In this document: one piece after another, positions 6,101 to 12,473 of the stretch | Layout of the letters: every line of letters starts with the position of its first letter | Position numbering within the stretch: position 1 is the stretch's first letter | Assembly (NCBI GenBank): GCA_021848765.1 | Contig: JAJZTU010000073.1 | Location: 1-12,473, forward strand | Origin: Bacillota bacterium | Lineage (GTDB): Bacteria > Bacillota > GCA-003054495 > Carboxydocellales > JAJZTU01 | Direction: 5' to 3' | Length of the DNA: 12,473 bases | The notes under the pieces: model-generated | Databases searched by the model: none | The model's input: the letters and a program-made list of their open reading frames with translations, nothing else | What the model was told of the DNA's origin: nothing | Translations under genes and position numbers: made by a program

Positions 6101-7747
6101 ATGTTTAGAGAAAATAAGGTTCATATGCAAATGGACATCTTTAGTAGTTTAAGTGGCATGGACTCCCGTTTGAAAGAGAGACTGGAAAAGAGCTGGGCCG
6201 GATTATTTTATCAGCATGTGTTTTCTCAAATCGACGAAAAGCTGTTCGCTCCCCTTTACTCCAGTGATAATGGTCAGCCTAATTTTCCCGTTAATATCTT
6301 TGCAAGCCTCGATATAATTAAGCACTTAAGAGGCTATGTCGACGAGGTTCTCTTTGATGAGTATGCCTATAACTATCAGATATCCTATGCATTGGGCTTG
6401 CGAAGCATAGGTGAACTTTACTTTGCACCCCGGACGTTCTATGATTTTCGGGCCAGGCTCTATAACTACACGCTGGATCACCCCCAGGAAAGCGATGCGA
6501 TCTTTCAACAGTTTGAAAAACTCGTACAGCACTTCATTGAAGTAGCCCAGTTAAATACCGACGAACAGAGAATGGATTCATCTCAAATCATGTCCAATAT
6601 CAAACGGGCTGGACGGCTTGCTCTGGCATATGATGTTTTAGTTCAAGGAATTAAAGCCTGCCCTCCTGAAATCCTGAGTTCTGCCCTAAAGGAGTTTTTA
6701 GTACCCAACTACAAAACCAAACTCCTTTATAAACTGAAAGATTCGGAAGCCTTTTCACGGCTGGAAAAGCTTCTAAATTTAAGCGCTGATCTGATCGAAC
6801 TCGTGAAGGAGAATCCAGAACTCAGTATCCATCCGGATATTCAGTTGCTCGAGCAATTTCTCGACGAACAAGCGATTTTTAATGATGAACGCAAGGTGTG
6901 GCTAGCCAAAGATGACAAAGCTATCGCAGCGAATTCACTGCAGTCCGCTTATGACGCGGAGGCAACTTACCGGAAAAAGGCTGGCAAGAGTCATGTTGGC
7001 TATGTGGTTAACCTTACCGAGACGTGCGCTGAAGACAACCCAGTACAAATTATTACCCATTATCAACTGGAACCAAACAGCACGAGTGATGTTGAGTTGA
7101 TCCAAAAGGTTCTTCCGGAACTTCAAGAAACAACTCCAGTAAAATATCTTTATCTCGACGGAGGCTTTTATGGAAGCGAGGTCGTCCAGCAAGCGGAAGG
7201 TCTTGGAGTTAAGCTCCACTACACCGACATGACCGGTCGAAACGCGCCGTCGGATAAACTGCCTTACAACGTTTTCAGGATTGACCACTTTAAAACGATC
7301 TTGAGCTGTCCGCAAGGGCAGGAGCCCTTGCGGAGCAACTTTAAACCAGATGGAGGTATCTTGAGTGCGCACTTTGATTTAAGCACATGTACTCAATGTC
7401 CCTTGAAAGACCAATGCCCGGTCAAGTTCCAAAAGAAAGACACCGTCTTGCGGGTCAGTCAGAAAACTCTTATCGCCGAAAATACCCGTCTAGCCCTCCA
7501 AAATTCTGAGGAGCGTAAGGAAAACGGCAGTAAAAGGGCCGCCATCGAAGGAACAAACTCTGCCTTTAAACGAGCGAGGGGAGCCGGTAAACTCAAAGTT
7601 CGCGGTTTAGTTCGTTGTAACCTGGTCATGGGGTTAAAAACAATTGCTCATAACTTCCATCAGATCGTGCGGTTCCTCCAGGGAGATACACGTCAGAAGT
7701 TCAAAAAACGATTACAGGCACGACAAGGGATAATTGCGACCACATAG
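6101..7747 (+). CDS. IS1182-family DDE transposase
   Basis: A transposase of 548 residues from ATG 6101, or up to 576 from GTG 6017. N-terminal to C-terminal it shows an InsH-type DNA-binding domain (LRGYVDEVLFDEYAYNYQ, then YALGLRSIGELYFAPRTFYD), a DDE nuclease domain with the first Asp in RMDSSQ, the second in YLYLDGGFYGSEVV and the Glu in AAIEGTNSAFKRARG, and a cysteine cluster CTQCPLKDQC just before the last block. I prefer ATG 6101 because MFRENK...DIFSS is where family members typically begin and GGGGTGG lies about 9 bases upstream. No frameshift or internal stop is seen. It uses codons such as CGA and TCG more freely than the ccm genes, consistent with foreign origin. It catalyses movement of this element. 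Confidence 0.92.
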   Translation: MFRENKVHMQMDIFSSLSGMDSRLKERLEKSWAGLFYQHVFSQIDEKLFAPLYSSDNGQPNFPVNIFASLDIIKHLRGYVDEVLFDEYAYNYQISYALGLRSIGELYFAPRTFYDFRARLYNYTLDHPQESDAIFQQFEKLVQHFIEVAQLNTDEQRMDSSQIMSNIKRAGRLALAYDVLVQGIKACPPEILSSALKEFLVPNYKTKLLYKLKDSEAFSRLEKLLNLSADLIELVKENPELSIHPDIQLLEQFLDEQAIFNDERKVWLAKDDKAIAANSLQSAYDAEATYRKKAGKSHVGYVVNLTETCAEDNPVQIITHYQLEPNSTSDVELIQKVLPELQETTPVKYLYLDGGFYGSEVVQQAEGLGVKLHYTDMTGRNAPSDKLPYNVFRIDHFKTILSCPQGQEPLRSNFKPDGGILSAHFDLSTCTQCPLKDQCPVKFQKKDTVLRVSQKTLIAENTRLALQNSEERKENGSKRAAIEGTNSAFKRARGAGKLKVRGLVRCNLVMGLKTIAHNFHQIVRFLQGDTRQKFKKRLQARQGIIATT

Positions 7748-7758
7748 AGGAAATAACT

Positions 7759-7784
7759 GGAAAACAGGAGTTGATTTCCCTTTG
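7759..7784 (-). repeat. Probable right inverted end of the IS
   Basis: Begins TGGAAAACAGGAGTTGATTT and is imperfectly complementary to 5965-5990 with small gaps. It starts 11 bases after the transposase stop. The match is strongest in the 8-base core AAAACAGG; the outermost bases are uncertain. Confidence 0.45.
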
Positions 7785-8206
7785 TTTTAAGTTTGGGTAG
7801 CCGTTTTTCAACGGGATACCGGACATTTGAGACACACGATATCTATAAAATGGTAAATGGCTTATTGAAAAATCGGTCAGCAGAGAAGAAGGCTGTTGTT
7901 TTTTAGACTTTCTTCAGTAGAATCATAAATACGTTTGATTATAAGGAGATTCAGGAGACAGCGGGAGAATTGGCTAGAGAAGATAAATACACGAAAAGAA
8001 GAAAAAACAGAGTTTGGTTTATATTAGCTTTATCCTGGATACCATTTTTGATTATTATGATTATTGAATGGTTGTATAAAACCTTTTTGTAACAAGTCAG
8101 CATCAATAGAAATACAAAAGACTTAGGTTTTTCACTGATTATTTGGGCCACTTTTGGGGTAACCTTATACTGGTCAGCAGGAGATTTTTTAGTTTCGCGC
8201 GAATAA
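7785..8206 (+). pseudogene. Probable decayed gene for a small membrane protein
   Basis: No conventional intact gene is present between the IS and 8247. One + frame, however, reads protein-like across the whole stretch, with stops only at TAG 7904 and TAA 8090 before TAA 8204. The first part contains TFETHDIYKMVNGLLKNRSA. The middle part has charged sequence (EIQETAGELAREDKYTKRRK) followed by a membrane helix (VWFILALSWIPFLIIMIIEW). The third part has a second hydrophobic stretch (LGFSLIIWATFGVTLYWSAG). The last part has no start codon. A 40-residue product could start at TTG 7970, but its ribosome site is poorly placed. The open frame begins inside the IS right end (after a TGA ending at 7773), so an original upstream portion may have been lost at insertion. 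I do not recognise the family. Chance hydrophobic translation of AT-rich DNA is the alternative. Confidence 0.35.
7878..7904 (+). terminator. Candidate intrinsic terminator
   Basis: CAGCAG (7878-7883) pairs with CTGTTG (7893-7898), one G-U pair, 9-base loop, followed by six T residues (7899-7904). The stem is short, but the T tract follows immediately. It could end transcription from the IS or the ccm operon. Confidence 0.4.
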
Positions 8207-8246
8207 GTATTATAAGGTAGAAATTTAACCAGGTGAGGTGAAATCA

Positions 8247-8627
8247 ATGCGCATCTATTACAACAAATCGATGGAGCACTTGCCGTACATATTGTCCAGC
8301 GCTGTTTGGCACTATCTTCAGGCTGCAGATAGGGTACTTAATTGCAGCCGGGATGAGGTGGAAATTGAGACCATTAAGCTGGAAATGAATGTCATCAGAG
8401 AAATCATCAACCCGGCAGTAAAAAAACCTTTTGAAGGGGATCAATTTAGAATCGAGTGTGAGGATGCTGAATTGACCGGTTTACTGGTCAGAATTCTTCA
8501 GCACTACTTGGAGGAAACCAAAGATATTCTGCGCACCATTGAAGATCCCACCATAACCGAACGCTGCTTACAAGATGTGGATATAATTGAAAACCAATTG
8601 ATTACGGCAATCGGAGTGGTATCTTAA
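8247..8627 (+). CDS. Hypothetical 126-residue helical protein
   Basis: Unrecognised soluble protein of 126 residues, with no signal peptide or membrane helix. It looks all-helical and amphipathic: an N-terminal segment MRIYYNKSMEHLPYILSSAV, an acidic central part with many E/I/K heptad-like spacings, and a C-terminal part (LLVRILQHYLEETKDILRTI). Cysteines at residues 33, 72 and 110 have no metal-site spacing. ATG 8247 is preferred because AGGTGAGGTG lies 6 bases upstream; GTG 8238 falls within that site. It appears to be a single-gene unit: the relic region precedes it and a hairpin follows 22 bases after its stop. Base composition and codon use look like the neighbouring chromosomal genes. 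No function is assigned. Confidence 0.75.
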   Translation: MRIYYNKSMEHLPYILSSAVWHYLQAADRVLNCSRDEVEIETIKLEMNVIREIINPAVKKPFEGDQFRIECEDAELTGLLVRILQHYLEETKDILRTIEDPTITERCLQDVDIIENQLITAIGVVS

Positions 8628-8649
8628 TATCAGTCGGGAGTTTCGGACC

Positions 8650-8695
8650 AAGGCGACAGACGTCCAAAAATGATGCTGTCGTCTTTCTCGTTTCT
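8650..8695 (+). terminator. Candidate intrinsic terminator after the 126-residue gene
   Basis: AAGGCGACAG (8650-8659) pairs with CTGTCGTCTT (8676-8685), ten base pairs including one G-U, with a 16-base loop. T-rich sequence (TTCTCGTTTCT) follows. The loop is long and the T tract is interrupted, so efficiency is uncertain. Confidence 0.45.
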
Positions 8696-8740
8696 ATGGG
8701 AGACTGTGGGAGAACAAGGGACAACAGGAGGAGAATAACC

Positions 8741-9595
8741 GTGCTTGATTATCATATTCATCCCAATTACAGCATAGATGCAGAGGATTTTTCCATGGAG
8801 GAGTACTGTAAGCGGGGTCTTGAATTGGGGCTCAAGGAAATCTGCTTTACCCCTCACTATGAGTTTGACCCTGTCCGTGAGCAAATTGACTGGTTTGCCC
8901 GCCTGGGCGGCAAAGTGGTGCATATTGGAGAGAGCTGGCTGGACGAATACTTCCGTGAAGGCAGACAACTTCAGGAACGATATTCCAAAGAGGGTATTGC
9001 CATAAAACTTGGTCTGGAAGTAGGGTATGACGTGGGCTTGGAGGAAGCCATAGCAAAGGTTGTTGAGGCTTATCCCTTTGACCTGGTTTTAGGCTCGGTA
9101 CACTGTATAGACCATGTCGCAATTTCTTCGGCTCAAGAAAGCAGCGAGTATCTGCCCGGGACCAACTTGGATGATGTGGTAACCAAATACTATAAAACTT
9201 TGGTCCGGGGAGTGGAAAGCGGCTTGTTTGATGTTGTAGCCCACCTTGATCTATACAGGCGTCATGGCGCCAAATATTTTGGAGAACAAGCCTACAGAGC
9301 CTACCAGGGCTATGTGGAGCCCATCCTGGAGTCCATGGCCAAAAGGGGCTTAGGATTAGAAATTAATACCTCCAGTATCAAACAAGGACAAGACGAGTTC
9401 TACCCAAGTAAAGAAATAGTTAGATTAGCCTGGGAAAAAGGCATCCGCATTTTTACCACCGGTTCCGATGCCCACCGGCTGCGGGAACTTGGCCAAGGCA
9501 TTGAACAGGCAGAAGATATCTTGAGAGAATTTGACTGCTCACCAACCAGCTTCGACCAACGCAGACCAACCACGAACTGTATTCAAGGTAGTTAA
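8741..9595 (+). CDS. PHP-family phosphoesterase, histidinol-phosphatase type
   Basis: A 284-residue PHP-domain metallohydrolase, close to the length of HisJ/HisK histidinol phosphatases. It carries the expected metal ligands in order: H5-x-H7 (DYHIHPNYSIDA) with D13, H39 (FTPHYE), E93 (LGLEVGYD), H121 (LGSVHCID), H168 (VVAHLDLYRR), and D243-x-H245 (TGSDAHRLRELG). In the histidine pathway such enzymes dephosphorylate L-histidinol phosphate. No other his gene is in the window, so the substrate could be another phosphorylated metabolite. The GTG start at 8741 has AGGAGGAG 7 bases upstream; an in-frame ATG at 8696 would only add sequence unlike the family. It begins 113 bases after the preceding gene, downstream of a terminator-like hairpin, so it probably has its own promoter. 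Confidence 0.88.
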   Translation: MLDYHIHPNYSIDAEDFSMEEYCKRGLELGLKEICFTPHYEFDPVREQIDWFARLGGKVVHIGESWLDEYFREGRQLQERYSKEGIAIKLGLEVGYDVGLEEAIAKVVEAYPFDLVLGSVHCIDHVAISSAQESSEYLPGTNLDDVVTKYYKTLVRGVESGLFDVVAHLDLYRRHGAKYFGEQAYRAYQGYVEPILESMAKRGLGLEINTSSIKQGQDEFYPSKEIVRLAWEKGIRIFTTGSDAHRLRELGQGIEQAEDILREFDCSPTSFDQRRPTTNCIQGS

Positions 9596-9693
9596 TAACT
9601 TATGTCCCAACCCCAGCCTTAGCGAAAGGAATATGTTCATTTGTGTCGAATAATGTATCAGATTGGACTATGTCAGGGAAGTGGGGGACAGAA

Positions 9694-10752
9694 GTGAACA
9701 AAACCTTAGTAACTGACCTCAAGCAAGGAATGATGCTGGCGGAAAGTATTTTTGCCCAGAACGGAAGTATTCTGGTTGCAGAAGGGACAGCGCTCGCCGG
9801 GTCAATAATTAAACACCTGCAGGAAATGGGAAGACGCTATGTATATATCTATGATGAAAACACCATTGAGGCTGATCCGGGTGAGGTCCTGGTGAGCAGG
9901 GTGTTAGCCACTGCCCAGAACAAAATTCACTCCTATTTACCCTATGAGTTATACCCTGAAAGCGATACCGGGGTTAGAGCAAGGTATGAGCGATTAAACA
10001 AGAGCTTGGCGGAAATAATCGGTGATCCCAAGGTTTCCGACTTTTTGTTGGACTTGCGGACTATTGATGAATCCACTCTGGAACATAGTATCAATGTTTG
10101 TATTTTTTCTCTGTTAATAGGAGCGGGGCTGGACCTTCCGGATAACCTTATGGCTTATCTGGGCACCGGCGCACTGGTGCATGACGTAGGTAAAATTTTA
10201 CTTCCGCCGGAAGTCAGGGGTGACCTTAGCAACCTGTCAGAAAAAGAACAGCAAGCCTATCAGGAGCATACTAACGCCGGTTACCGTCTACTTAGGGAAA
10301 AAGGATTTGAGGCGCCTGTGGCTAAAGTAGCCCTGTATCATCATGAGCGGTGGGATGGGGGAGGCTATCCTACCAAGCTGGCTGGAGAAAAGATTGATCT
10401 TTTATCCCGGATTGTAAATATTGCTGATGTATACGATAGTTTAACCGGTCCTCTGGCCGCTACCAGGTACCTTCCCCATGAGGCTATCGAATACCTGTAC
10501 GGGGCCGGGGATATGTATTTTGATGCCCGGATAGTAAGGGCTTTTATCTACAATGTTGCCATCTACCCACTGGGAAGTGTTGTCAAGCTGTCTACCGGCG
10601 AAGTTGGTATTGTGGTTAATGTCGCTAAAAATATTTCTTCCAGGCCTATTGTAAAGATCTGCTATGACAAGAATAACCAAAAGCTGAAGTATTATCATCA
10701 AATGGACCTGTACCAAGAAAAGACGGTGTTTATCACTAAAGTTTTGTTATAG
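9694..10752 (+). CDS. HD-GYP domain protein, predicted cyclic-di-GMP phosphodiesterase
   Basis: A 352-residue cytosolic protein (from GTG 9694). The N-terminal part (TDLKQGMMLAESIFAQNGSI) is the beta-rich segment often preceding HD-GYP domains. The catalytic domain (about 125-290) has H131 (EHSINV), H163-D164-x-G-K (HDVGK), H192 (EHTNAGY), HHERWDGGGYP (216-226) and IADVYDSLT with D245, so all residues of an active metal-dependent phosphodiesterase are present. A small C-terminal beta segment follows (VVKLSTGEVGIVVNVA). It should hydrolyse cyclic-di-GMP or a related cyclic dinucleotide. The start is uncertain: GTG 9643, with AAAGGAA upstream, would add 17 non-family residues, whereas GTG 9694 puts the conserved sequence at the N-terminus and has GGGGGA upstream. 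No transmembrane or sensory domain is seen. It stands alone between the PHP gene and the dnaD promoter. Confidence 0.9.
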   Translation: MNKTLVTDLKQGMMLAESIFAQNGSILVAEGTALAGSIIKHLQEMGRRYVYIYDENTIEADPGEVLVSRVLATAQNKIHSYLPYELYPESDTGVRARYERLNKSLAEIIGDPKVSDFLLDLRTIDESTLEHSINVCIFSLLIGAGLDLPDNLMAYLGTGALVHDVGKILLPPEVRGDLSNLSEKEQQAYQEHTNAGYRLLREKGFEAPVAKVALYHHERWDGGGYPTKLAGEKIDLLSRIVNIADVYDSLTGPLAATRYLPHEAIEYLYGAGDMYFDARIVRAFIYNVAIYPLGSVVKLSTGEVGIVVNVAKNISSRPIVKICYDKNNQKLKYYHQMDLYQEKTVFITKVLL

Positions 10753-10759
10753 CTGCTAC

Positions 10760-10789
10760 TATACCAATTTCAGGGTCTAATGGTATAAT
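10760..10789 (+). promoter_or_regulatory. Extended -10 promoter within an inverted repeat, upstream of dnaD
   Basis: TGGTATAAT (10781-10789) is a perfect extended -10 element (TGnTATAAT), 35 bases before the dnaD start. There is no good -35 box at 17 bases. The same region forms a perfect 7-base inverted repeat, TATACCA (10760-10766) and TGGTATA (10781-10787), with a 14-base spacer, so the right arm overlaps the -10. It could be an operator, or partly chance, because the -10 itself is AT-rich. Confidence 0.6.
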
Positions 10790-10824
10790 AAACTGTAAGC
10801 GGTTAGGGAAGGTGGAAGGTACCC

Positions 10825-11613
10825 GTGCCAGGAAAAGAATTCCCGGTCGATAATATAACAGCCAGATTTGGAGCGGATCTTATTTGTGAGGGATCCACAG
10901 TAGTTCCGAATTTACTGTTAAAGTATTATAAACAATTAGGCGTTTCAGACCGGGAGGTAGTTCTGTTCATTCAGATTCTCTTTTTGCGAAATTCAGAAAG
11001 GGACTTCTACCCCACTCCGGAAAAACTCAGTCAATTAATGACCGCCTCTTGTGAGGAAATTAAAGAGATGCTTGCGTTGTTATTTGAAAAACGGTTTTTG
11101 CACATTGACAAGCGTTATGTACAGGAACTTGACGAGATTAGGGACAGCTATTCTCTGGCGCCTCTCATGGAAGAACTGTCTTGTTTATGGGCCGTAGAAA
11201 AACAACAAGCCCTGTTGGAGATTCAGCAGCACTTGCAAAACGATAGGTCAGTCGAACTCACCAAAGTGTGCAAGGACTTTGAGCGGCAATTCGGCAGGCT
11301 GCTTTCCCCTGTCGAGGTTGATCAAATACGTTTTTGGGTAATTGAATCGGAGATTGCCCCTGCTTTAATTTTGGAGGCTTTACGCAGGGCTATACTCATG
11401 GGAGTTCAAAACTTAAAATATGTCGATAAAATTCTTCTGGAATGGCAAAAACTGAACCTGGCAACTTTAGAAGCGGTTCAGGATTATGAATCAGGCCGTT
11501 TTCAGAAGGTTGTTAAGGCTCCAAAAGCCAAAAAGGCCGCAGAAAAGAGTGAAGAGAAACACGATGATAAATTCCGGTTACTTCACTGGGGTAATATGGG
11601 TGGGAGCGCATGA
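10825..11613 (+). CDS. dnaD: DnaD-type replication initiation protein
   Basis: A 262-residue DnaD/DnaB-like primosome protein that helps load the replicative helicase at origins and at stalled forks in Firmicutes. It shows an N-terminal winged-helix-like region (about 25-98, VSDREVVLFIQILFL to RFLHIDKRYV), a linker, the DnaB_2/DnaD C-terminal domain (about 145-218) with the conserved YxxxILxxW motif (Y199-W207, YVDKILLEW), and a basic lysine-rich tail (KVVKAPKAKKAAEK) likely to contact DNA. The GTG start is preceded by AAGGTGGAAGG. The gene overlaps the next gene by an ATGA junction, so DnaD and the loader ATPase are co-expressed, probably from the extended -10 promoter at 10781. Confidence 0.9.
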   Translation: MPGKEFPVDNITARFGADLICEGSTVVPNLLLKYYKQLGVSDREVVLFIQILFLRNSERDFYPTPEKLSQLMTASCEEIKEMLALLFEKRFLHIDKRYVQELDEIRDSYSLAPLMEELSCLWAVEKQQALLEIQQHLQNDRSVELTKVCKDFERQFGRLLSPVEVDQIRFWVIESEIAPALILEALRRAILMGVQNLKYVDKILLEWQKLNLATLEAVQDYESGRFQKVVKAPKAKKAAEKSEEKHDDKFRLLHWGNMGGSA

Positions 11614-12458
11614 AACACATTGGATCGCTGTTGTCAGCTAAAATACAGCAAATAGCCCGGAGCCAGAAGGATAGGCCTGAGTATCCGGAAGAAAGCTCAA
11701 AGGATTATAATTGCATAACCTGTGAAGATCGTGGCATTATAGTAGAGGGAGACTTTGCTAAACCCTGTGCTTGTATGCGGCAAAAGGCCTTGCTCAGGCG
11801 GTTTAAAAATGCTCTGGTGAGCAGGGAGATGCTGCAGCATAGCCTGGATAAATTTCAGCTCAGGTATTATACCCAGGACAAAGTGGATGGAATCACAGGA
11901 TTGTCTTTCCGGGATTTGGCCAACCAGGCTTTGGCAGCTGCCCGGAATTTTGTCAGGGAAGCTCTGGACAACGTCCATGGAGATGGATTATTATATACCG
12001 GTCCGGTAGGCTGTGGTAAGACTTTTTTGGCCAGCAGTATTGCCAATGCCTTAATGGAGGGCGGCCGGGAGGTCTTGTTCATTGTAGTCCCTGATCTCCT
12101 GGATGAAATCAAAGCTACGTATGACCAAAACCGGACAAGTGGAGATGTAACCGAACACCATCTGATGGAAATGGCCAGGACTGTGGAAATCCTTATCCTG
12201 GATGACCTGGGAGCGCATAACTATACTGATTGGGCCAGGAACCGGTTATATAGTATCATAAATTATCGCCTGAACCATCACCGGCGTACGGTAGTTACTA
12301 CCAACTTAAGCCCTCAGGAACTGGAGGATTATATCGGTGAAAGAACTACCTCCAGATTGGTTCAGATGTGCCAAATCCGGAGGTTGGCTGTGGCTACGGA
12401 TATCAGGTACCGTAAACACGATGAAAAGCAAAGGATGCGCAAAGATAAGGATATTTAA
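11610..12458 (+). CDS. dnaI: DnaI/DnaC-type helicase loader ATPase
   Basis: A 282-residue AAA+ ATPase that loads the replicative helicase onto DNA. The N-terminus has a zinc-site-like cysteine set C35-x2-C38 and C53-x-C55 (NCITCEDRG, KPCACMRQ), as in DnaI-like loaders. The ATPase domain has Walker A GPVGCGKT (131-138), Walker B ILILDDLG (194-201), sensor 1 TTN (230-232) and the arginine-finger segment ERTTSRL (244-250). The gene is complete, ending RKDKDI at 12458. ATG 11610 overlaps the dnaD stop and follows GGGTGGGAG. The IstB family is similar in sequence, but the cysteine cluster and the dnaD partner favour a helicase loader. Some databases name this gene dnaC in Clostridia. Confidence 0.9.
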   Translation: MKHIGSLLSAKIQQIARSQKDRPEYPEESSKDYNCITCEDRGIIVEGDFAKPCACMRQKALLRRFKNALVSREMLQHSLDKFQLRYYTQDKVDGITGLSFRDLANQALAAARNFVREALDNVHGDGLLYTGPVGCGKTFLASSIANALMEGGREVLFIVVPDLLDEIKATYDQNRTSGDVTEHHLMEMARTVEILILDDLGAHNYTDWARNRLYSIINYRLNHHRRTVVTTNLSPQELEDYIGERTTSRLVQMCQIRRLAVATDIRYRKHDEKQRMRKDKDI

Positions 12459-12459
12459 A

Positions 12460-12473
12460 CCGGATTATTCCGG
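12460..12473. repeat. Inverted repeat after dnaI, cut by the window edge
   Basis: CCGGA (12460-12464), TTAT loop, TCCGG (12469-12473), directly after the helicase-loader stop codon. It may be the stem of an intrinsic terminator, but whether a T tract follows cannot be seen. Confidence 0.35.

Larger units (their letters stand above)
5965..7784 (+). mobile_element. IS1182-like insertion sequence
   Basis: An element of about 1.8 kb carrying a single DDE transposase gene, bounded by imperfect inverted ends that share AAACAGG/CCTGTTT cores. It lies 35 bases after ccmD and before the 7785-8206 relic region. Family assignment comes from the transposase. The exact outer ends and any target duplication are uncertain, because the inverted repeats are imperfect and no clear direct repeat flanks them. 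The uninterrupted transposase suggests a fairly recent, possibly active, copy. Confidence 0.7.

Noticed and set aside
6935..7372. 145-codon reverse-strand frame inside the transposase gene
   Set aside because: It is antisense to conserved transposase sequence, including the second catalytic Asp region, with no independent coding evidence.
7801..7814. Small hairpin CCGTT-TTTC-AACGG after the IS
   Set aside because: It has a five-base-pair stem and no T tract on either strand, so it is not supported as a terminator or attachment site.
7951..8247. 98-codon reverse-strand frame in the gene-poor stretch
   Set aside because: It needs a TTG start overlapping the ribosome site of the 126-residue gene, has no ribosome site of its own, and its hydrophobic stretches mirror the AT-rich sequence on the + strand.
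9644..9650. Spo0A-box-like TGTCGAA near the HD-GYP gene start
   Set aside because: It is a perfect 7-base match, but the same heptamer also occurs at 6018-6024 inside the IS. Single 7-base matches are expected by chance at this length, and no paired box or promoter was seen.
1..12473. CRISPR arrays, tRNA or rRNA genes, riboswitches, prophage or defence islands
   Set aside because: I saw no regularly spaced repeats, no tRNA or rRNA-like sequence, no recognisable riboswitch core, and no phage or defence protein motifs in any frame.

Overview
The window looks like chromosomal DNA of an anaerobic Gram-positive bacterium of the Clostridia, most plausibly a Peptococcaceae-like respiratory lineage. 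The evidence is strong AAGGAGG-type ribosome binding sites, GTG and TTG starts, and a DnaD plus DnaI-type helicase-loader pair, which is a Firmicutes hallmark. The taxon is an inference; no rRNA or other marker gene is present.

Region 1 (12-5930) is a compact, co-directional System I cytochrome c maturation operon: ccmF, ccmH, a short CcmI-like gene, ccmE, an unrecognised membrane/coiled-coil gene, ccmA, ccmB, ccmC and a 46-residue ccmD. Genes are separated by a few bases or overlap (ATGA junctions at ccmA/ccmB and ccmC/ccmD). CcmABCD should load heme onto CcmE and release it at the outer face of the membrane. CcmF and CcmH should then attach it to CXXCH apocytochromes. CcmE is the variant with Cys in place of the heme-binding His (CXXXY). 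No thioredoxin-like ccmG is present, although the operon may begin upstream of the window.

Region 2 (about 5965-7784) is an IS1182-like insertion sequence starting 35 bases after ccmD. It carries one apparently intact DDE transposase flanked by imperfect inverted ends.

Region 3 (7785-8246) has no intact conventional gene. It holds a terminator-like hairpin and a reading frame that gives plausible membrane-protein sequence but is interrupted by two stops and lacks a good start. This is probably a gene relic.

Region 4 (8247-10752) has three genes on the + strand: a 126-residue helical protein of unknown function followed by a terminator-like hairpin, a PHP-family phosphoesterase of the histidinol-phosphatase type, and an HD-GYP protein with all catalytic motifs (predicted cyclic-di-GMP phosphodiesterase).

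Region 5 (10760-12473) is a replication-initiation operon, dnaD then a DnaI/DnaC-type ATPase, joined by an ATGA overlap. It is preceded by an extended -10 promoter embedded in an inverted repeat, and an inverted repeat follows at the window edge.

Most of the window is recognisable. The parts least explained are the two small membrane-anchored proteins inside the ccm operon, which share a short motif, the Cys-type CcmE beside a CcmH, the relic frame after the IS, and the palindrome over the dnaD promoter.
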